Origin: Proteles cristata cristata
Lineage: Eukaryota; Chordata; Mammalia; Carnivora; Hyaenidae
Length of the DNA: 64,000 nt
Assembly (NCBI GenBank): GCA_017311185.1
Contig: JAESUZ010002610.1
Coordinates: 186,001-250,000 of the forward strand
Direction: 5' to 3'
Shown here: positions 10,277 to 22,410 of the stretch, piece by piece
Layout: each line of letters opens with the position of its first letter
How positions within the stretch are numbered: position 1 is the first letter of the stretch
Program-made: the position numbers and the translations under genes
Notes under the pieces: generated by a model
The model's database searches: none
Told to the model about the DNA's origin: nothing
The model's input: the letters and a program-made list of their open reading frames with translations, nothing else

Positions 10277-13200
10277 AGGCCATCACATGCCCGGGACTAT
10301 TTACCAGACATACTCTTACTCACACTTAAAAAATGGTCTCTCTCTCCTTATTCCTACATTCTAATGTTCCTGTCATTTTGATGGCACACATTTCACTGGC
10401 TTTATCATATAGCAGATGGGTGGGATTGTTTTAGCCCTCTTCGAGTCCTACACGATGCGTATTAAAACTCTCTAATAATTGGTCAAGACATTTTTCCTTT
10501 GCTCTCCTCCAATCTGGAAAGCTCAAAGCAGTTGAGTGTGGTCACCTACTGTTCTATACTTCTCACCTCCTCTTCCAAAGTGGTTTACTACAATCATCTT
10601 CCAGATTCTCCTCTTACAAGTAAGATCATTTTCTATTTCTGAATCTCTCTCTCTCTCTCTCTCTTTTCCTGCTGAAAGTGCTATAATGCTTTGCTGTTCT
10701 GCGTCCTCTAAAAATTTCCGATTATTTGTTAACAAGGGCCATTGCCACCACACAGAAAAGGCAACGTGCTGGTCTCTATGTCAAGTACAGAGATTTGCTC
10801 GGCTAACTTTGTCTGCACTCCCTGTGGTTCTCACATATGCTACTGAAATCATAGCATATTATCTCTTGTTAGCAGACAAAACGGTCTCAAAATGGCTGGA
10901 AAAAATTTAAATTCAAATTAATGGGAAATTTGACAACTGAAATTCTGAGGCCTTGATGGTTCTCAAAATAACTACACCTCTTTATAAAACAAAAACTTTA
11001 AGAGCTTCTGGTACTGATAAATAAAAGAAATTTGGACTTGTACCTAACGTGAATCATGCTGGAGGAATTAATATACTTCTTTCAGGCTGAAGAGTTTTCA
11101 GACATCATGGTTCATAAACTCTTAAGGCTGGTGGGACTTTCTAGTAATTCTGCCTCTAAAAATAGTCATGGAAGGGTACAGTTTCTGGGAGAAGAGAAAA
11201 TTTGCTTCTTCAAAATGAATTAAGTCATTTATCGCTTTTTCCAAAGGGACCGCTCACAGTCCAAAACTACCTGGGAGTGGAGCTACAGATTTGTTCCAAG
11301 GGACAGTAATTAAAGTCAAATTGGAGAATTTGTATTTCTGGCTAAGAGTGGACTGAATTATATATAACCTTTCCTATGTGTGAACTATTATAAGATTAAA
11401 ATAAAAATAAGCTGGATAAATCATCATGGAATACCAACAAGGCTTCCTGGTATAAGGTGGTCTCCTAAAAGTTGGTGAGGAGACCCTCCCACAAAACAAG
11501 CCCTTTCCAGAGGGGCAGATCCAACGGGCCGCAGTAGGGATCTTCTGCTTTACCCAACAACTACACACCTGAAGAGGGAGAGGTGACTTGTGGTTTCCTG
11601 GGCTGACAGCAATTTTCTCAAAGGATAGCTCTGAGGTTCCCCAGGGAGAAAGGTACCCCCAAAATAAAAATAACAGCCTCCCTCAATAAAAAAAAAGGGA
11701 ATGGGTGCTCTGGGAAGGTAAGGGGAGTAAGGTGGTGGACAGCAGCGTCCCACCGTCCCATGCCTTTCTGCCCAACCTGTTCAAACTTAGCAAATATATA
11801 TATATATATTTTTTTTCATTGTAAAATTCTCTGCCTTCAGCAAGGTTGGGGGAAAACATCTCTGAGAGTTGGAGGAAGGTGGCAGAGAGGGTGGGGAATA
11901 CATTTGGTGAGTGATCCTGAGAACACATGGAAAAGCATATGACTTCTAAAAGCCAGAAAGGATTACATAAGCTTCTTTTGAAGCATTAGATTCAACACGA
12001 GTCCCTGGAAGGGCCACCCTGACTCCTGAGCCTGGACACAAACAGTTCAGTCTCCACAAGGCCGAGCCTTGGCCGTGGGTGAAAAATTCTGCTTTCCATA
12101 TAGAATTGGCTGGGCACCATGTCAAATGGAACAAATCTTACCTAGCTAAAATATAGTCTACTTGTCTTACTTCTTAAGAGTTGCTGGAATAGAAAGCATC
12201 TTCTTTCCTGTCACATCCCTTGGTCCTAAATGCACATCTTTCTGCGAGCCAGTATGGACAAGAAGGAATAAACCAGATGGAGACTGTTGATTGATGGGGC
12301 CCCAGACACCATTCCTGCAACCACTTTCGCTGCCAGGTCACCTACCTTATTAGGAAAAGCCTGAAAGATCAGTCTCTTCTATGTAGGGAAATACATCTAC
12401 ATTCAGCTTGGGCCTCTGCAGGAACGTATTCAATATCCCAACCTTGGCTTTCCAGCTGTGACCCAGAGGACATACTGGGAGTGGAGGAGAAAGTTCTCTG
12501 GTCATGGGCAGGCCACGGGCAGCAGATGTTTTGTGCTCTTCTCCTGTCAGTCTCTAAGGTAGTTCAGACTCATTTCTGCCTCCTTCTGGCAGTGGTAAAC
12601 TGGGTAATTTGAATCAAACTTCCCAATGAACACAACAAAGAAATCTGGATGAAATATATTTGTTAATCTTTCCTAAAAGCACAGAAAAGCTAACAAAATG
12701 GGGAGGGTCTTCAAACGAAAGATCTGGCATAAGGAGATCCAAAGATGTGGGCCAGGGGATTAGGGGCCACTTTTACCCTATCAGATGGACTGTTAATCCA
12801 GTCGGAGGAAGGCAGGTGGCTGAGCAATAGTCCTGGAGGCCTTATAGGGTCAGGGGGCCAGCACACCCCTAGGGTTAAGGCCTGGTAACCACTTTATACT
12901 TATGGTTGGGACCCCAGGAGGAAGAGAAACAAAAATAAACTGGTCTGACTTCATGCCATGGGGGTGATCTAGAAAATCTCAAGTCCCCAAATTGATCCAG
13001 CCTTGCTGGCACCCCAAGCAGCCGGAAGAAGCTACTTAAAATCCCCTTTAAAACTGTCAGTTTTATCAGCACCACTCAAAGCCTCAAATTGTTGCATTTC
13101 ATCAATCTTAAGTATCACTAATTATATGACTGCACTACTATTTTTAGGTACCGGTGAAAAAGGAAAAGAAAAAAAATCTTAGGTACCTACTATTTTAGGT

Positions 13201-14300
13201 ACCAACTATAAATGTAAGACATCGTCAACTATAAACCACATCTGAATTTCAGAGATTAAAGTGTGAAAAAAAGTACATCTTAAAATTGATGAGCTGATAT
13301 TTATGCAAATATTTTTTCAAAACAATATCTAGCAAACATTCAAAGATAATCAGGCACATAAGGAGATATAACATAAATATGAGCCAGCATGATCATCACA
13401 ACATACGACAGAAAAAACAGCTGCATAAGTATTCCGGAAGGAAAAATTATGACACACCGAATGTAAACCAACTGTACTTACTTTGCTCATGGAGATTCAA
13501 ATTGGGCTTAAACATTTCAAAACAAGGAAACAGGAACCATATAAAAGTAACATTAAAGATATGAAAAAGAACTAGAGATTCTAGAATTGATAATAACTAA
13601 AATTAAGAATGCAAGAGATAGATTTGTCTCCAGATTAGATACAGCTGAAGAGACACAGTGTGATTTAGAAGACAGGTGAGAAGAACTACCAGAAGGTAGC
13701 TAGAAGATATAAAAAGAATGGAAAATACAGAAGAGAGGGCAAGAGATGTTGAAAATATAGTAAGGAAATCTAAGACAGTAAAATGAACTTACAACACAAA
13801 ATTTGTCCAGAAATAGGCAAGAGAGTTCAGAGGAAGTTGCTAATAACCCTAAGCTCAGCTCCCTCAAAGACCAACTACACCACCGAAGCAGGTCACCTTA
13901 ATGAAGATCCAGAGGTAGAATAACAGTGGTTAAAAGTTGCAATATTGTGATTTATAAGAAATACGTATGTGGCCATTCAGATGACCAAAACCTATTTCTC
14001 ACACATATTTGGTCTTCGTCTATGTCCACAGTTCCCCGCTCACAGTCCCCCAAAACTTGTAAATTTCCCGAGCTAGAAGAGCAATGGGAACATCATAATA
14101 CTTAGTCTCTGTCCTCAGTTCCCTGATATCACTTCAGAGCCAAAAAGGTGAAATAGGTCTCTTGTTATTCATAAAAAGCCCCGCTCTTTACCACAACTGG
14201 GTAGGGTTAAACAGGTGACTCTTGGAAAGCACCTGAGTAGGGACTGGTTGCCAGAACTAGCCATGAATAGTGATGGAACTTTCAGTTCTACTCCCTGACT
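10277..14300. other. Non-coding stretch, mostly unrecognised
   Basis: Four kilobases with no SINE. It holds a (CT)n run at 10644-10664 and an (AT)n run at about 11794-11809. A 124-codon plus frame at 10536-10910 runs through the CT repeat and looks spurious. GGTACC occurs repeatedly at 13148-13202. No exon or nameable repeat. Confidence 0.45.
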
Positions 14301-14319
14301 TCCAAGATGGGGAGAGGGG

Positions 14320-14885
14320 ACGGAGGCTGAATCAATCGTCAATGGCCAGTGGTTTAACCTATCATGACTATGTAATGCAATCTCTGTAAAATTCCAAAAG
14401 GAAGGGGTTCAGGGAGCTTCGGTTTGGGAAATCTGAACGCTTCTGCACATCACTGTGCTTGGCCCCAAACTCCATGAGGACAGATACGCCTCTGTTTGGG
14501 ACCTCACCCTATGTATCTCTTCATCTGGCTGTTGATTCATACTCTTTAATATCCTTCGTAATCAACCAGTAATCTAGTGAGTCAACAGGTTTCCTGAGTT
14601 CTGAGCCACTCTAGCAAATTAACTGAAGCCAAGGAGCAGATAGTGGGAACCTCAGATTTGTAGCCAGTCACTCAGAAGCAGAGGTGACATGCTGCCCTTG
14701 CAACTGGCTTCTGAGGTGGAAGGCAGTCTTGTGCGACTGAGCCTATATCCTGTGAAATCTGATGCTATCTCCGGGTAGATAAGTCAGAACTGAGTTGAAC
14801 TGCAGGACAGCCAGCTAGAATTGCTTGCATGTGTGGGGAGAACACGTTGGTTCTCAGAACTTTTGGTGATCAGAACTTTTTTATT
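14320..14885 (+). mobile_element. ERVL-type LTR, diverged (copy 1 of 3)
   Basis: Contains AGCCACTCTAGCAAATTAAC, then GTAGCCAGTCACTCAGAAGC, GACTGAGCCTATATCCTGTG and GAACTGCAGGACAGCCAGCT. The same order is seen at 25.3 kb and 56.4 kb. Upstream TTCATCTGGCTGTTGATTCA fits the LTR body. The subfamily (LTR16/LTR33-like) is uncertain. No retroviral genes follow; a SINE interrupts soon after. Confidence 0.6.
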
Positions 14886-14904
14886 TTATTATCAAAAAAA
14901 ATTT

Positions 14905-15107
14905 GTTTTATGTTTTATTTATTTTTAAGAGCAAGAGATACAGAGCACAATTAGGGGAGGGGCAGAGAGAGAGGGAGACAGAATCCACAGCAGGCTCCAG
15001 CTCTGAGCTCTCAGCACAGCCCGACACAGGGCTCAAACTCACAAACAGTGAGATCATAACCAGAGCTGAAGTCTGGCACTTAACCAAATAAGCCACCCAG
15101 GTGCCCC
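14905..15107 (-). mobile_element. CAN-SINE
   Basis: Minus-strand copy ending TAAGCCACCCAGGTGCCCC at 15107. Flanking duplications are not evident. It sits against the end of the ERVL LTR. Confidence 0.88.
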
Positions 15108-15195
15108 TATGGTACTTTTCTAAGTAGGAAAATAAATGTTTTTATTCTAATTATTTACTACAAGGACAATATCAAAGAGTGTTAAAGGAAGGGTT

Positions 15196-15470
15196 TTTTT
15201 AATTTAAAAAAATTTATTGAGATATAACTGACATATAACATTACGTTACTTTTAGGTGTACAATGTAATGATTCAACATTTGTATACATTGTGAAATGGC
15301 CGCCACAATAAGTCTAATTAACATCCATCACCACACATAGTTACAAATATGAGAACTTTTAAGTTCTACTCCCTTAACAAAACAACTTTCGAATACACAA
15401 TACAGTAGTATTAAGTGTAGCCACTGTGCTGTTTGTAAAATAATCTCATTCCACTAATTCAACTGTTTCT
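15196..15470 (-). mobile_element. Old L1 (L1M-type) 3' end fragment
   Basis: TTTATTGAGATATAACTGAC, GGTGTACAATGTAATGATTC, GCCACAATAAGTCTAATTAA and CCATCACCACACATAGTTAC are the reverse complement of an L1M 3' UTR. It is non-coding and substantially diverged. Confidence 0.75.
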
Positions 15471-15674
15471 GTTTTCTCCTGGGTCTTTTCAGGACATATA
15501 CCTTTGGCAAAGGTGAAATCAGTGTGAATTAATGATTCGTTCTACCAGGATTAGGTGACATGGAAATTCTTCCTGCCTGATCCTCCCTCCGCTAACACAT
15601 GCTGGCAACCATGAAGTCGGAACAATTTTCCAGTGACAACAAATGTCAAATGGAATGGCAAAAACTCCTCACCC

Positions 15675-15820
15675 CTAACCCAGGCTTGGCACTAACCTTT
15701 GGGTGACCCTGGCAAGCCACCTAACTTCTCTCAGCCTCAGTTTCTCCAGGTATACAATGGGACAAGGAGAGCTACTCACCGACCCCCAAAATCCCTTGCA
15801 GGTTTAAGTTCTGTGATTGT
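15675..15820 (+). repeat. MIR fragment
   Basis: GGGTGACCCTGGCAAGCCAC, then CTCAGCCTCAGTTTCTCCAG and TACAATGGGACAAGGAGAGC, are the MIR central core in order. Confidence 0.7.
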
Positions 15821-17266
15821 GTGTAGATTTGACCCAAATCTCCAAACAGGTCTTGACTCTTGAAAAACTTTATAAAAATCAAATCCATGTAAACACAAAT
15901 GGAAAACTACCCATTTTTTAAAAAATCCCTCCTCCAATAAATCTTCTTGTAGAGAGTCTTATTTTTGTTAAATCTAGACATTGACATATTGACAGCTCAG
16001 TTTCACATACAGCCAGGCACATTTAACTACTACATCAATAATCATAGCACATTCTCTTCCTCACTGAAGGTAGGTCAATTTAAATTAAGGGAAAAGATTG
16101 TGAATGAATGAAAAGTCTGAAATACAGAGAGTTTTGTTTTGGTTTGTTTTATTATCTTAAGTTTTCAAGTACTTCAATTATTTGCCTTCCCCCACCCCCA
16201 AAAACATATTTCCTATCTAGCCTGTTGCAATGCAAGGAAAAGTCTCATCCCAGTCTTGGGTATTCCAAAATTTAAGGCTGAATCAATGAAATCTTATGGT
16301 AAACTTTCCACATACCATTATAATATACTGAAAAAGAGTTTCATTCACTTTCTGAATCAATAAGCTTGGGCAGTGGACCAACCTCGTTTACAATGTGCAG
16401 TAAGCTACTTCCGTCCACTAAGCGAGCTCACACCGCCTCCTGCTAAACTTGAACCACCCTTGCCCCAGATTCCATCCTACAAAGATGCTGATGATGCCAA
16501 TGCTGGTCCAGAGCCGCCGAAGTTCTGAAAGTTTACTTCTTAGGACAAACGGTAACAGAAGCACAGGCCACCCTGCGTTTAACAATTCCATCTTGATCCA
16601 TGCTCTCTATGCATGTCAAGTCATTGAGAAGCTTCCTTTAGCTCTTGCCAGTCATCGGGAGAGCAAAGTCTCTACTTTCCTACCCCTGCGTCCACAGCTG
16701 TCCCATGGCTCCTCAAATCTTTCCCAGAGGCGGCTTCACTTACAGCTGACGCAACTGAAACCCCTCTTGCACAGGACCGTTGTGATGCCCTAGCAACGCT
16801 GTCATCTATCTAGTCATTTTTCTTTTCCTGAAAGAGGACCCTTCCAACTACATAAGCATCCTGTCCCAACAGAAGACCCTCTCCCCACTTCCCTCCCCAC
16901 TGCTGCTCACCAGCCACTGCCCAGGCAGCGGCTGGGATGACCCTGTGGGTAATGGTGGCTGCCAGTGGCGGTTCTGCTACCCATACTTCCGGTATGTTAC
17001 TCAGCCACGTGCTAGGGGAAGAATTTGAGATTTTTTTTTTTTTGGCCTCAAAAGATTGACAACATAATGAGCAGATTAGACTATGTAGGATGACAAAGGA
17101 TGTTTTGCTGATTTATGAAATTATTCATATGGAAAGTTCTACAAAGTTAATTTCACATTTACTAAGTCACCTTGACTGAAAAGAACCAAGTTATATTAAA
17201 TCAGGCTTCTCCCAGGAAAGTAGGGAGTTGTACAGAATGGTACGTATTAACTAATATCCCTTAACA
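15821..17266. other. Non-coding stretch, nothing recognised
   Basis: A 114-codon plus frame at 16449-16793 was examined. It has no recognisable domain and competing frames have early stops. A T run sits at about 17031-17043. Confidence 0.4.
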
Positions 17267-17480
17267 CAGTGCCTGGGTGGCTCAGTCAGTTGAGCAACCA
17301 ACTTTGGCTCAGGTCATGAACTTACTGCTTGTGAGTTCGAATCCCATGTCAGGCTCTGTGCTGACAGCTCAGAGCCTGGAGCCTGCTTCCGATTCTGTGT
17401 CTCCCCCTCTCTCTCTGCCCCTCCTCTGCTCACACTGTCTCTGTCGCTGTCTCTCAAAAAGAAATAAACAAAACAACAAT
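17267..17480 (+). mobile_element. CAN-SINE
   Basis: Plus-strand copy from about GTGCCTGGGTGGCTCAGTCA to AAATAAACAAAACAACA. Its tail abuts the MER20 element directly. No clean target-site duplication found. Confidence 0.9.
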
Positions 17481-17707
17481 GTAGTTCTCAATCAAGAGTG
17501 ATTTTGCTTCTCAGAGGACATCCAGCAACAACTGAAGACATTTTTGATTGTCACAATTTGGGGTAGGGAAGGGCACGCCACTGGTATCTGCTGGGTAGAG
17601 GCCAGGGATACTGATAAACATTCTACAATGCATAGGGCAATTCCCCTGTGACCAAAAAAAATTATTCATCCCACAGCACTGATAGCACTCAGGTTGAAAA
17701 TCCCTGC
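17481..17707 (+). mobile_element. MER20 DNA transposon, near full length
   Basis: Recognised in order: GTAGTTCTCAATCAAGAGTG, GACATTTTTGATTGTCACAA, GGTATCTGCTGGGTAGAGGC, AACATTCTACAATGCATAGG and a terminal GGTTGAAAATCCCTG. It is a non-autonomous hAT-Charlie element of about 220 bases, and this copy spans nearly all of it. MER20 copies are known from published work to act as regulatory elements in placental mammals; activity here is not implied. Confidence 0.8.
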
Positions 17708-19189
17708 CTTAAAATAATGGGCATGTATAGACAGGTAAAGAAGCAAGGATTCTGTTTGGAAAATGATTAACCTTTAAACACTAGAGCAGGCAAAGGCCAG
17801 GCTGACATGCAGCTGAAGCAGGGCTACAATCTGATTTAGCGACCACATCATGGTACGAAGCATGGAAGGCTCCAGACCTTCACGAGACTGCAGAGACCCT
17901 TGCCAACAGTGGTACATGAGGAGGTGATAGCATCATTTCAGGAGCACCAGGAAGGGCACTTTGCCTCCCCAATCCCCTCCAATACCCACTTGCCTGTGCT
18001 TGAAATCCTCTCCTGGTGGACAAAGCCTTTCATTCTACAGTTAGGCTTATAGCACAAAGACCCCCCAGAAGAGAGGACAGTGACCTACATTCAGCTTCAA
18101 GAAAAAGTGACTGATGACAGATTGTTCTTCCCCTGAGTTTTCATACAGTGAAAGGCTCTGAGCAGCTGAAAGCGGTACAGGCAAAGGAAAGCATGATAAC
18201 AGGCCCGGATGAGGCAGGGAAAGGGTGAAGAAATGGGCAAGACAATGTTCTGAGATAAATGTCCTCTACAGAGTATGCCTGAGCCTGCAGGGAAGGAGGG
18301 ATGCAGAGAGAAAAAAAGAAGTCACATTCTTAGCCTTGGAGAAGATTACAATCAAGTTCAGCTCAGGTGAAAAAACTCCAGGAATGCTTGAAAGAATGGC
18401 AGGGATGCAGCACTATCCCAGCAGTGAACAGGGAACAAAGGTCCTCGCCAGCCCTGAGATCACAGGGAACCCCAACCTGTGCTGGGTGAAGCCCATCACC
18501 CCCGACACCTAGCAGAGGCGTGAACACAGAGTAAAATGCTCAGGCAGCACATCTTTGCTGAATGAATGGAAACTATTCTAGATGAAGAGCAATCGAACTC
18601 CTGGTTTGTTTCCCTTCACACCTCTGCTTACGCGACTTTTCTCAATCTGGGAAGAAGCCTCAGTTTGAAATCTCTGTGAATCCTATTCCATCTCACAAGG
18701 TCAGTTTTTGTTTTCTCTGTACATTCCTGATTTCAGCCCCTGTGGGGTTTTCCTCTGCTCTTCTCATAAGTAAAGGAAGCCTGAAGCCACTCACCTAGTG
18801 CTTATCATGTTTCCTATGTATCTTTTATAATGGGCCTACTTCCAAAAAGGCTTTGAGGGGGGCTTTGGAGTTCATAGCAAAAAAGAAGATAATGTAATTT
18901 AAAAAGAATTTAAGAGGGAAACTGAAGATCATTTGGGAAGAAAAAGATCATTGTACCAAGAAGCCAGGATCAAGCAGTTACCAGGAATTGCTGGAACCCA
19001 AAGCAGAAAGATGAACACCCTAGACATAGCAAGTTCTCACCATCTGAGAAGCAAGCCACGATGCCATGAGCACAGAGGTTTTTCTGACATTAAATTCTAG
19101 GAGGAATTTGCTCCTGGCTTTTCAAGTTTGCTGTGCAAGCAATCTTTTTATGTGTTTATCGCAAGAACTCTGTTAAGTCCTTTAAGATA
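17708..19189. other. Non-coding stretch, nothing recognised
   Basis: Only short frames (longest 95 codons at 18225-18512). A short AATGAATGGAAAC piece near 18560 resembles a MIR end. No exon seen. Confidence 0.4.
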
Positions 19190-19386
19190 GGGGCGCTTGG
19201 GTGGCTCAGTCCGTTAAGCATCCAACTTTGGCTCAGGTCATGATCTCATGGTTGATGAGTTCGAGCCCCGCGTTGGGCTCTGGGCTGGCAGCTCGGAGCC
19301 TGGAGCCTGCTTTGGATTCTCTCTCTCCCTCTCTGCCCCTCCTCTTCTGTCTCTCTCTCTTTCTCAAAAATAAACATTAAAAAAAA
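19190..19386 (+). mobile_element. CAN-SINE
   Basis: Plus-strand copy starting GGGGCGCTTGGGTGGCTCAG and ending AAATAAACATTAAAAAAA. B-box GAGTTCGAGCCCCG intact. It is the last SINE before the CpG island. Confidence 0.92.
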
Positions 19387-20122
19387 CATCCTTGATGACA
19401 AAGACTACATGTTAGATTATATTTCCCTGATAGCAGCCTATATTAAACATAAGTGCTCAAATATTTGCCAATAGACTGATGGCCCACGTATTCTTGACAA
19501 TCTGAATATTCCAGTGCATGCCAGGATGCCAAGATGATCAGAGTAGTAGTCATCTTATCTCTTAGCAGGAAGGACCCTCAGACCATTTGATTCTTTCACA
19601 TTGTCCCTGGGCACCCAAAGGATGGGATTTTAAAGCTATTCTCACCCCATCTGTTGTCACCAATTTGGAACCAGGAGTTGGAAGGTCCAGGCTGGTCCTA
19701 TCTTCGTGCCTTCCCCCACCGCCTTCATGGTTTGGTTCATTGTCCTTTTGTCTGTCTTTCTGTCCTCACCACTGATTGTCTATCCCTTTGAGTATCAAGG
19801 TTTTGCCCTATTAACCTTTAATTCACTGCAGTAACTAGCATGGTGCTCTGCACAAAGGAATTGCCTTCTTTTTTTTTTTTTTTCAGTGTAAATAAAGTGA
19901 ATTGGAAAGGGGTCCCAGAGTAGGCCTTTTCATTAGAATGCCCTGCTCCCCTCCAAACCGTCAAGCTCTAGTGTAGAAGACAAGCTCCTCTCACCGCATG
20001 GCAAGCAGTCCAGAAAAGGTTAAAATGCAGGTTATAAAGGAACTGAAGACTGAAGGGTCCAAAGACACAGTCTCTCCGTTGTTTCCATAAGCTCCCTAAA
20101 AGTAGGCTAGGCAATCCCGCAG

Positions 20123-20123
<1 letters not shown>
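19387..20123. other. Non-coding stretch with a T run
   Basis: No SINE or exon recognised. A T run lies at about 19868-19883. Confidence 0.4.

Positions 20124-20158
<35 letters not shown>
20124..20158. repeat. (CA)n microsatellite
   Basis: About 17 uninterrupted AC/CA units. A frame called through it gives the artefactual VCVCVC peptide. Confidence 0.97.
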
Positions 20159-20161
<3 letters not shown>

Positions 20162-20164
20162 TTT

Positions 20165-20395
20165 GTACACAGAGGGCGTTCAGAAGATACCTATTAAAAT
20201 AAGGTCACAGCACAACTAGCTTGAAGGCAGGAAGCAATCAATAAATATCTGCTAAAGTGAAAAGTTTGTAACACAACTACTTTGTACATAGTAGATGCTC
20301 AATAAATGCCTTTCAATGTAGACGATCCTACACATAGCATGTGCCTTGCACATAGTAGGCCCCCTGTAAACGGCTATTAAACCTCACAGTAGTAG
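20165..20395 (+). repeat. MIR/L2 3'-end fragments
   Basis: Three successive end-like motifs occur: GCAATCAATAAATATCTGC, CATAGTAGATGCTCAATAAA and GCACATAGTAGGCCCCCTG. Such ends are typical of MIR and L2. They lie directly next to the CpG island. Confidence 0.5.
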
Positions 20396-21553
20396 TCGCT
20401 CGCTCCTCAGAGAACCCGGGCAGAGGTGACCCTAAGTCAAATCCCAGAGATCCATGAATGGAAATGCGCGTCTCGGAGGTAACGCTTTCGAGGGTGCCGG
20501 AGAGGCGCGTGACAATGCGCGGCCGCGGCGCACAGCGCGCTTTCTCGGGAGCCGCGGACGCACCGCCTGCTCCCGGGCACCGATCTGCAATCCGGACCCA
20601 TTCCCCACCCAGGCGAGGGAAACCGCCGCCGCCTCCAATTGTCACTCCGGGACTGCACCTGAAGCTCCCGCAACGGCCCCCTCCCGGGGCATCCGCCCAC
20701 CCAGGATTCTCCTTGGATTCCGGAGAGTTGGCGGCAGAACAAAAGCAAACGGCAGCCGGGCTTCCAGTTGCTTTTCCGATGGAGAGCAGCGGGGGAAGAG
20801 GCTGGGGGAGCTGGCCCAGAACCGGGCTGCGTGGTCCAACCCGACCGGCGGCCGGCACCCGCCCGCGCGCCCTCCCCGGCAGATTCGGGCTCGGGATTGC
20901 CGAGCTGGGGAAAGCGGCGAGGCTGCCTCCCTCCCTCCCGGCTCTCCCGGGCGCCCCGAGCCCCCGCCCTGGGGCCGCGAGGGGCAGAGAGGAAGCCTCA
21001 GTCGGGTGGGGCGTGGGGGGCGCTATATTCACCCGAGGACGAAGCGGGAAGGAGGCTGGAGAAGATGCTAGGGGACTGGGGCACACCCCACAGCCAAGAT
21101 CCCAATTTGAACTCGGCAATACGAACCGCCCCTCGGCGCCCCCAAACGCGCGGAACTGCCCGCGGGGGTGGGGTCCCCCCACCTCCAGCGCCGCGTCCCT
21201 AAATCCTCCTCCCCTACACACCCACCGGGGATGCCCAGTGGCAACCTTCCCGTCCGAACCGCAGACCCAGGGACAGTCCCCGCGCGCCGTCGGCCGGGGA
21301 AAAGGGTCCTTGAGCGCGGCTGCGTCGGTCCCGCGGGAGGTCAACCTCCCCCCCCACCCCCGCCCCGCTCGGAAACTCGCTAGTTTGGTATTTGCTTGGT
21401 TTTGTTTTGGTGTTTTTTTTTAAGGTGAGGTGGGGGGTGCAGAGAGAGCGGGAAGTAGCATTTCTTCCTTTCGCCCGGCTTCTCCGGAGCCCGCACAACT
21501 CCGCGAGGGGCAGGCAGCGGGAGAAGAAAGAACGCGGAGGGGGAGCCACTTAC

Positions 21554-21755
21554 CCGAGGCAGAGCCCGAGAGCGCGGCGGCCCGGGCGCCAGAGCCGCCT
21601 TTGTCTGCGGGCGCGGCGCCGGCGCGCTCGGCCAGGCGGGTCCCAGCCCCGGCGCGCCGCGAGCTCCCGCGGGCGCCCGGACAGCCCGGCTCGCGGCCCC
21701 CGCTCCCGCTCCCGCTCTGGCTCCGGCTCCGGCGACGGCTCGCGCTCCGCTCCGG
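21554..21755 (-). other. Putative first exon of an unidentified leftward gene
   Basis: On the minus strand the sequence GCCTCGG|GTAAGTGGC places a strong splice donor with last exonic base 21554. GC boxes lie just upstream on that strand (21757-21832), so transcription probably starts near 21750 and the exon would be roughly 200 bases. A minus-strand frame starting at 21768 runs through the exon and ends at the TAA inside the donor itself. Other frames are also open, so the exon may be untranslated or may carry a low-complexity Arg/Gly/Ala-rich N-terminus. No known protein start is recognised and no downstream exon is found in 1-21553. The start position is inference. Confidence 0.5.
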
Positions 21756-21756
21756 G

Positions 21757-21832
21757 CCCCGCCCGCACCGCCCCGCGCTTGCCGCCGCCGCCGCCGCCGC
21801 CGCGGCTCCGCCCCGCCGGGCCCCGCCCCCGG
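21757..21832. promoter_or_regulatory. GC-box cluster (Sp/KLF-type sites)
   Basis: CCCCGCCC at 21757-21764, CCGCCCC at 21768-21774, CTCCGCCCCGCC near 21807-21817 and CCCCGCCCCCGG near 21821-21832. Read leftwards these lie just upstream of the putative first exon. Confidence 0.7.
21781..21803. repeat. (GCC)7 trinucleotide run
   Basis: Seven GCC units followed by CG, embedded among GC boxes next to the predicted start site. In two minus-strand frames it reads as polyalanine or polyarginine, but whether it is transcribed is unknown. Confidence 0.9.
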
Positions 21833-22410
21833 GCCGCCGGGCCCCACCTGCTGCGGCGGCGGGCGCGGGGGAGCCCGGCCCGGGCGGCTGGGGGCGGCCG
21901 CCTCGCCCGCGCGCGCCCCGCGCCTGCCCGCCTCCCCAGCCACCCGGCGGAACCCGCGCGACGCGGACGGACCTTCCCCCCGGAAGCCCCCGCACAGGCA
22001 ACCGCACCTGGGGGGCCCGGCGCCCGCGCTCCCGGAGTCGCGCCGCCGTCCCGAGGCAGCCTGGCCTTCCCGCCCGGGCGCGCGGGCTCAGGGGTCCTCC
22101 GTCACCTCCGTCACCTTAGAAGCCCGTCCCCACTTTTGTCGGGAAGGGGAGGAGAGGACCCCTCGGGCTCTGCCCGGGAGAGGGAGGGGGCGGCGGGAAG
22201 CGGGATCCTCCCGAGTCCCGGCCGACAGCGGGCCTCCCAGGCCGGTCAGCCCCGCGCCGCTGCAGCGGCCGCGGGCGGGGACGCGGGGGTGGAAGGCGCG
22301 GACGCGGACCCGGTGGCCGGTTTGGAGCCGCGCGGTCGCTGGCCGTCGCCGGGCCGAGGGAGACCCGGATGGGCGGTGGAGGGAACTGGCCCCGAGTCGA
22401 GGGGGCGCGG

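Noticed and set aside
16449..16793. 114-codon plus-strand frame, considered as a processed pseudogene or exon
   Set aside because: No protein family recognised. A neighbouring frame gives a Pro-rich peptide that stops after 28 codons, and there is no A tail or duplication typical of a retrocopy.
20124..20158. VCVCVC-type coding frame over the (CA)n tract
   Set aside because: Artefact of a dinucleotide repeat; the same occurs at 35619.
21421..21430. Plus-strand donor-like TAAG|GTGAGG within the island
   Set aside because: It follows a T-rich tract with no plausible exon before it. The minus-strand GTAAGT donor at 21553 is much better supported.
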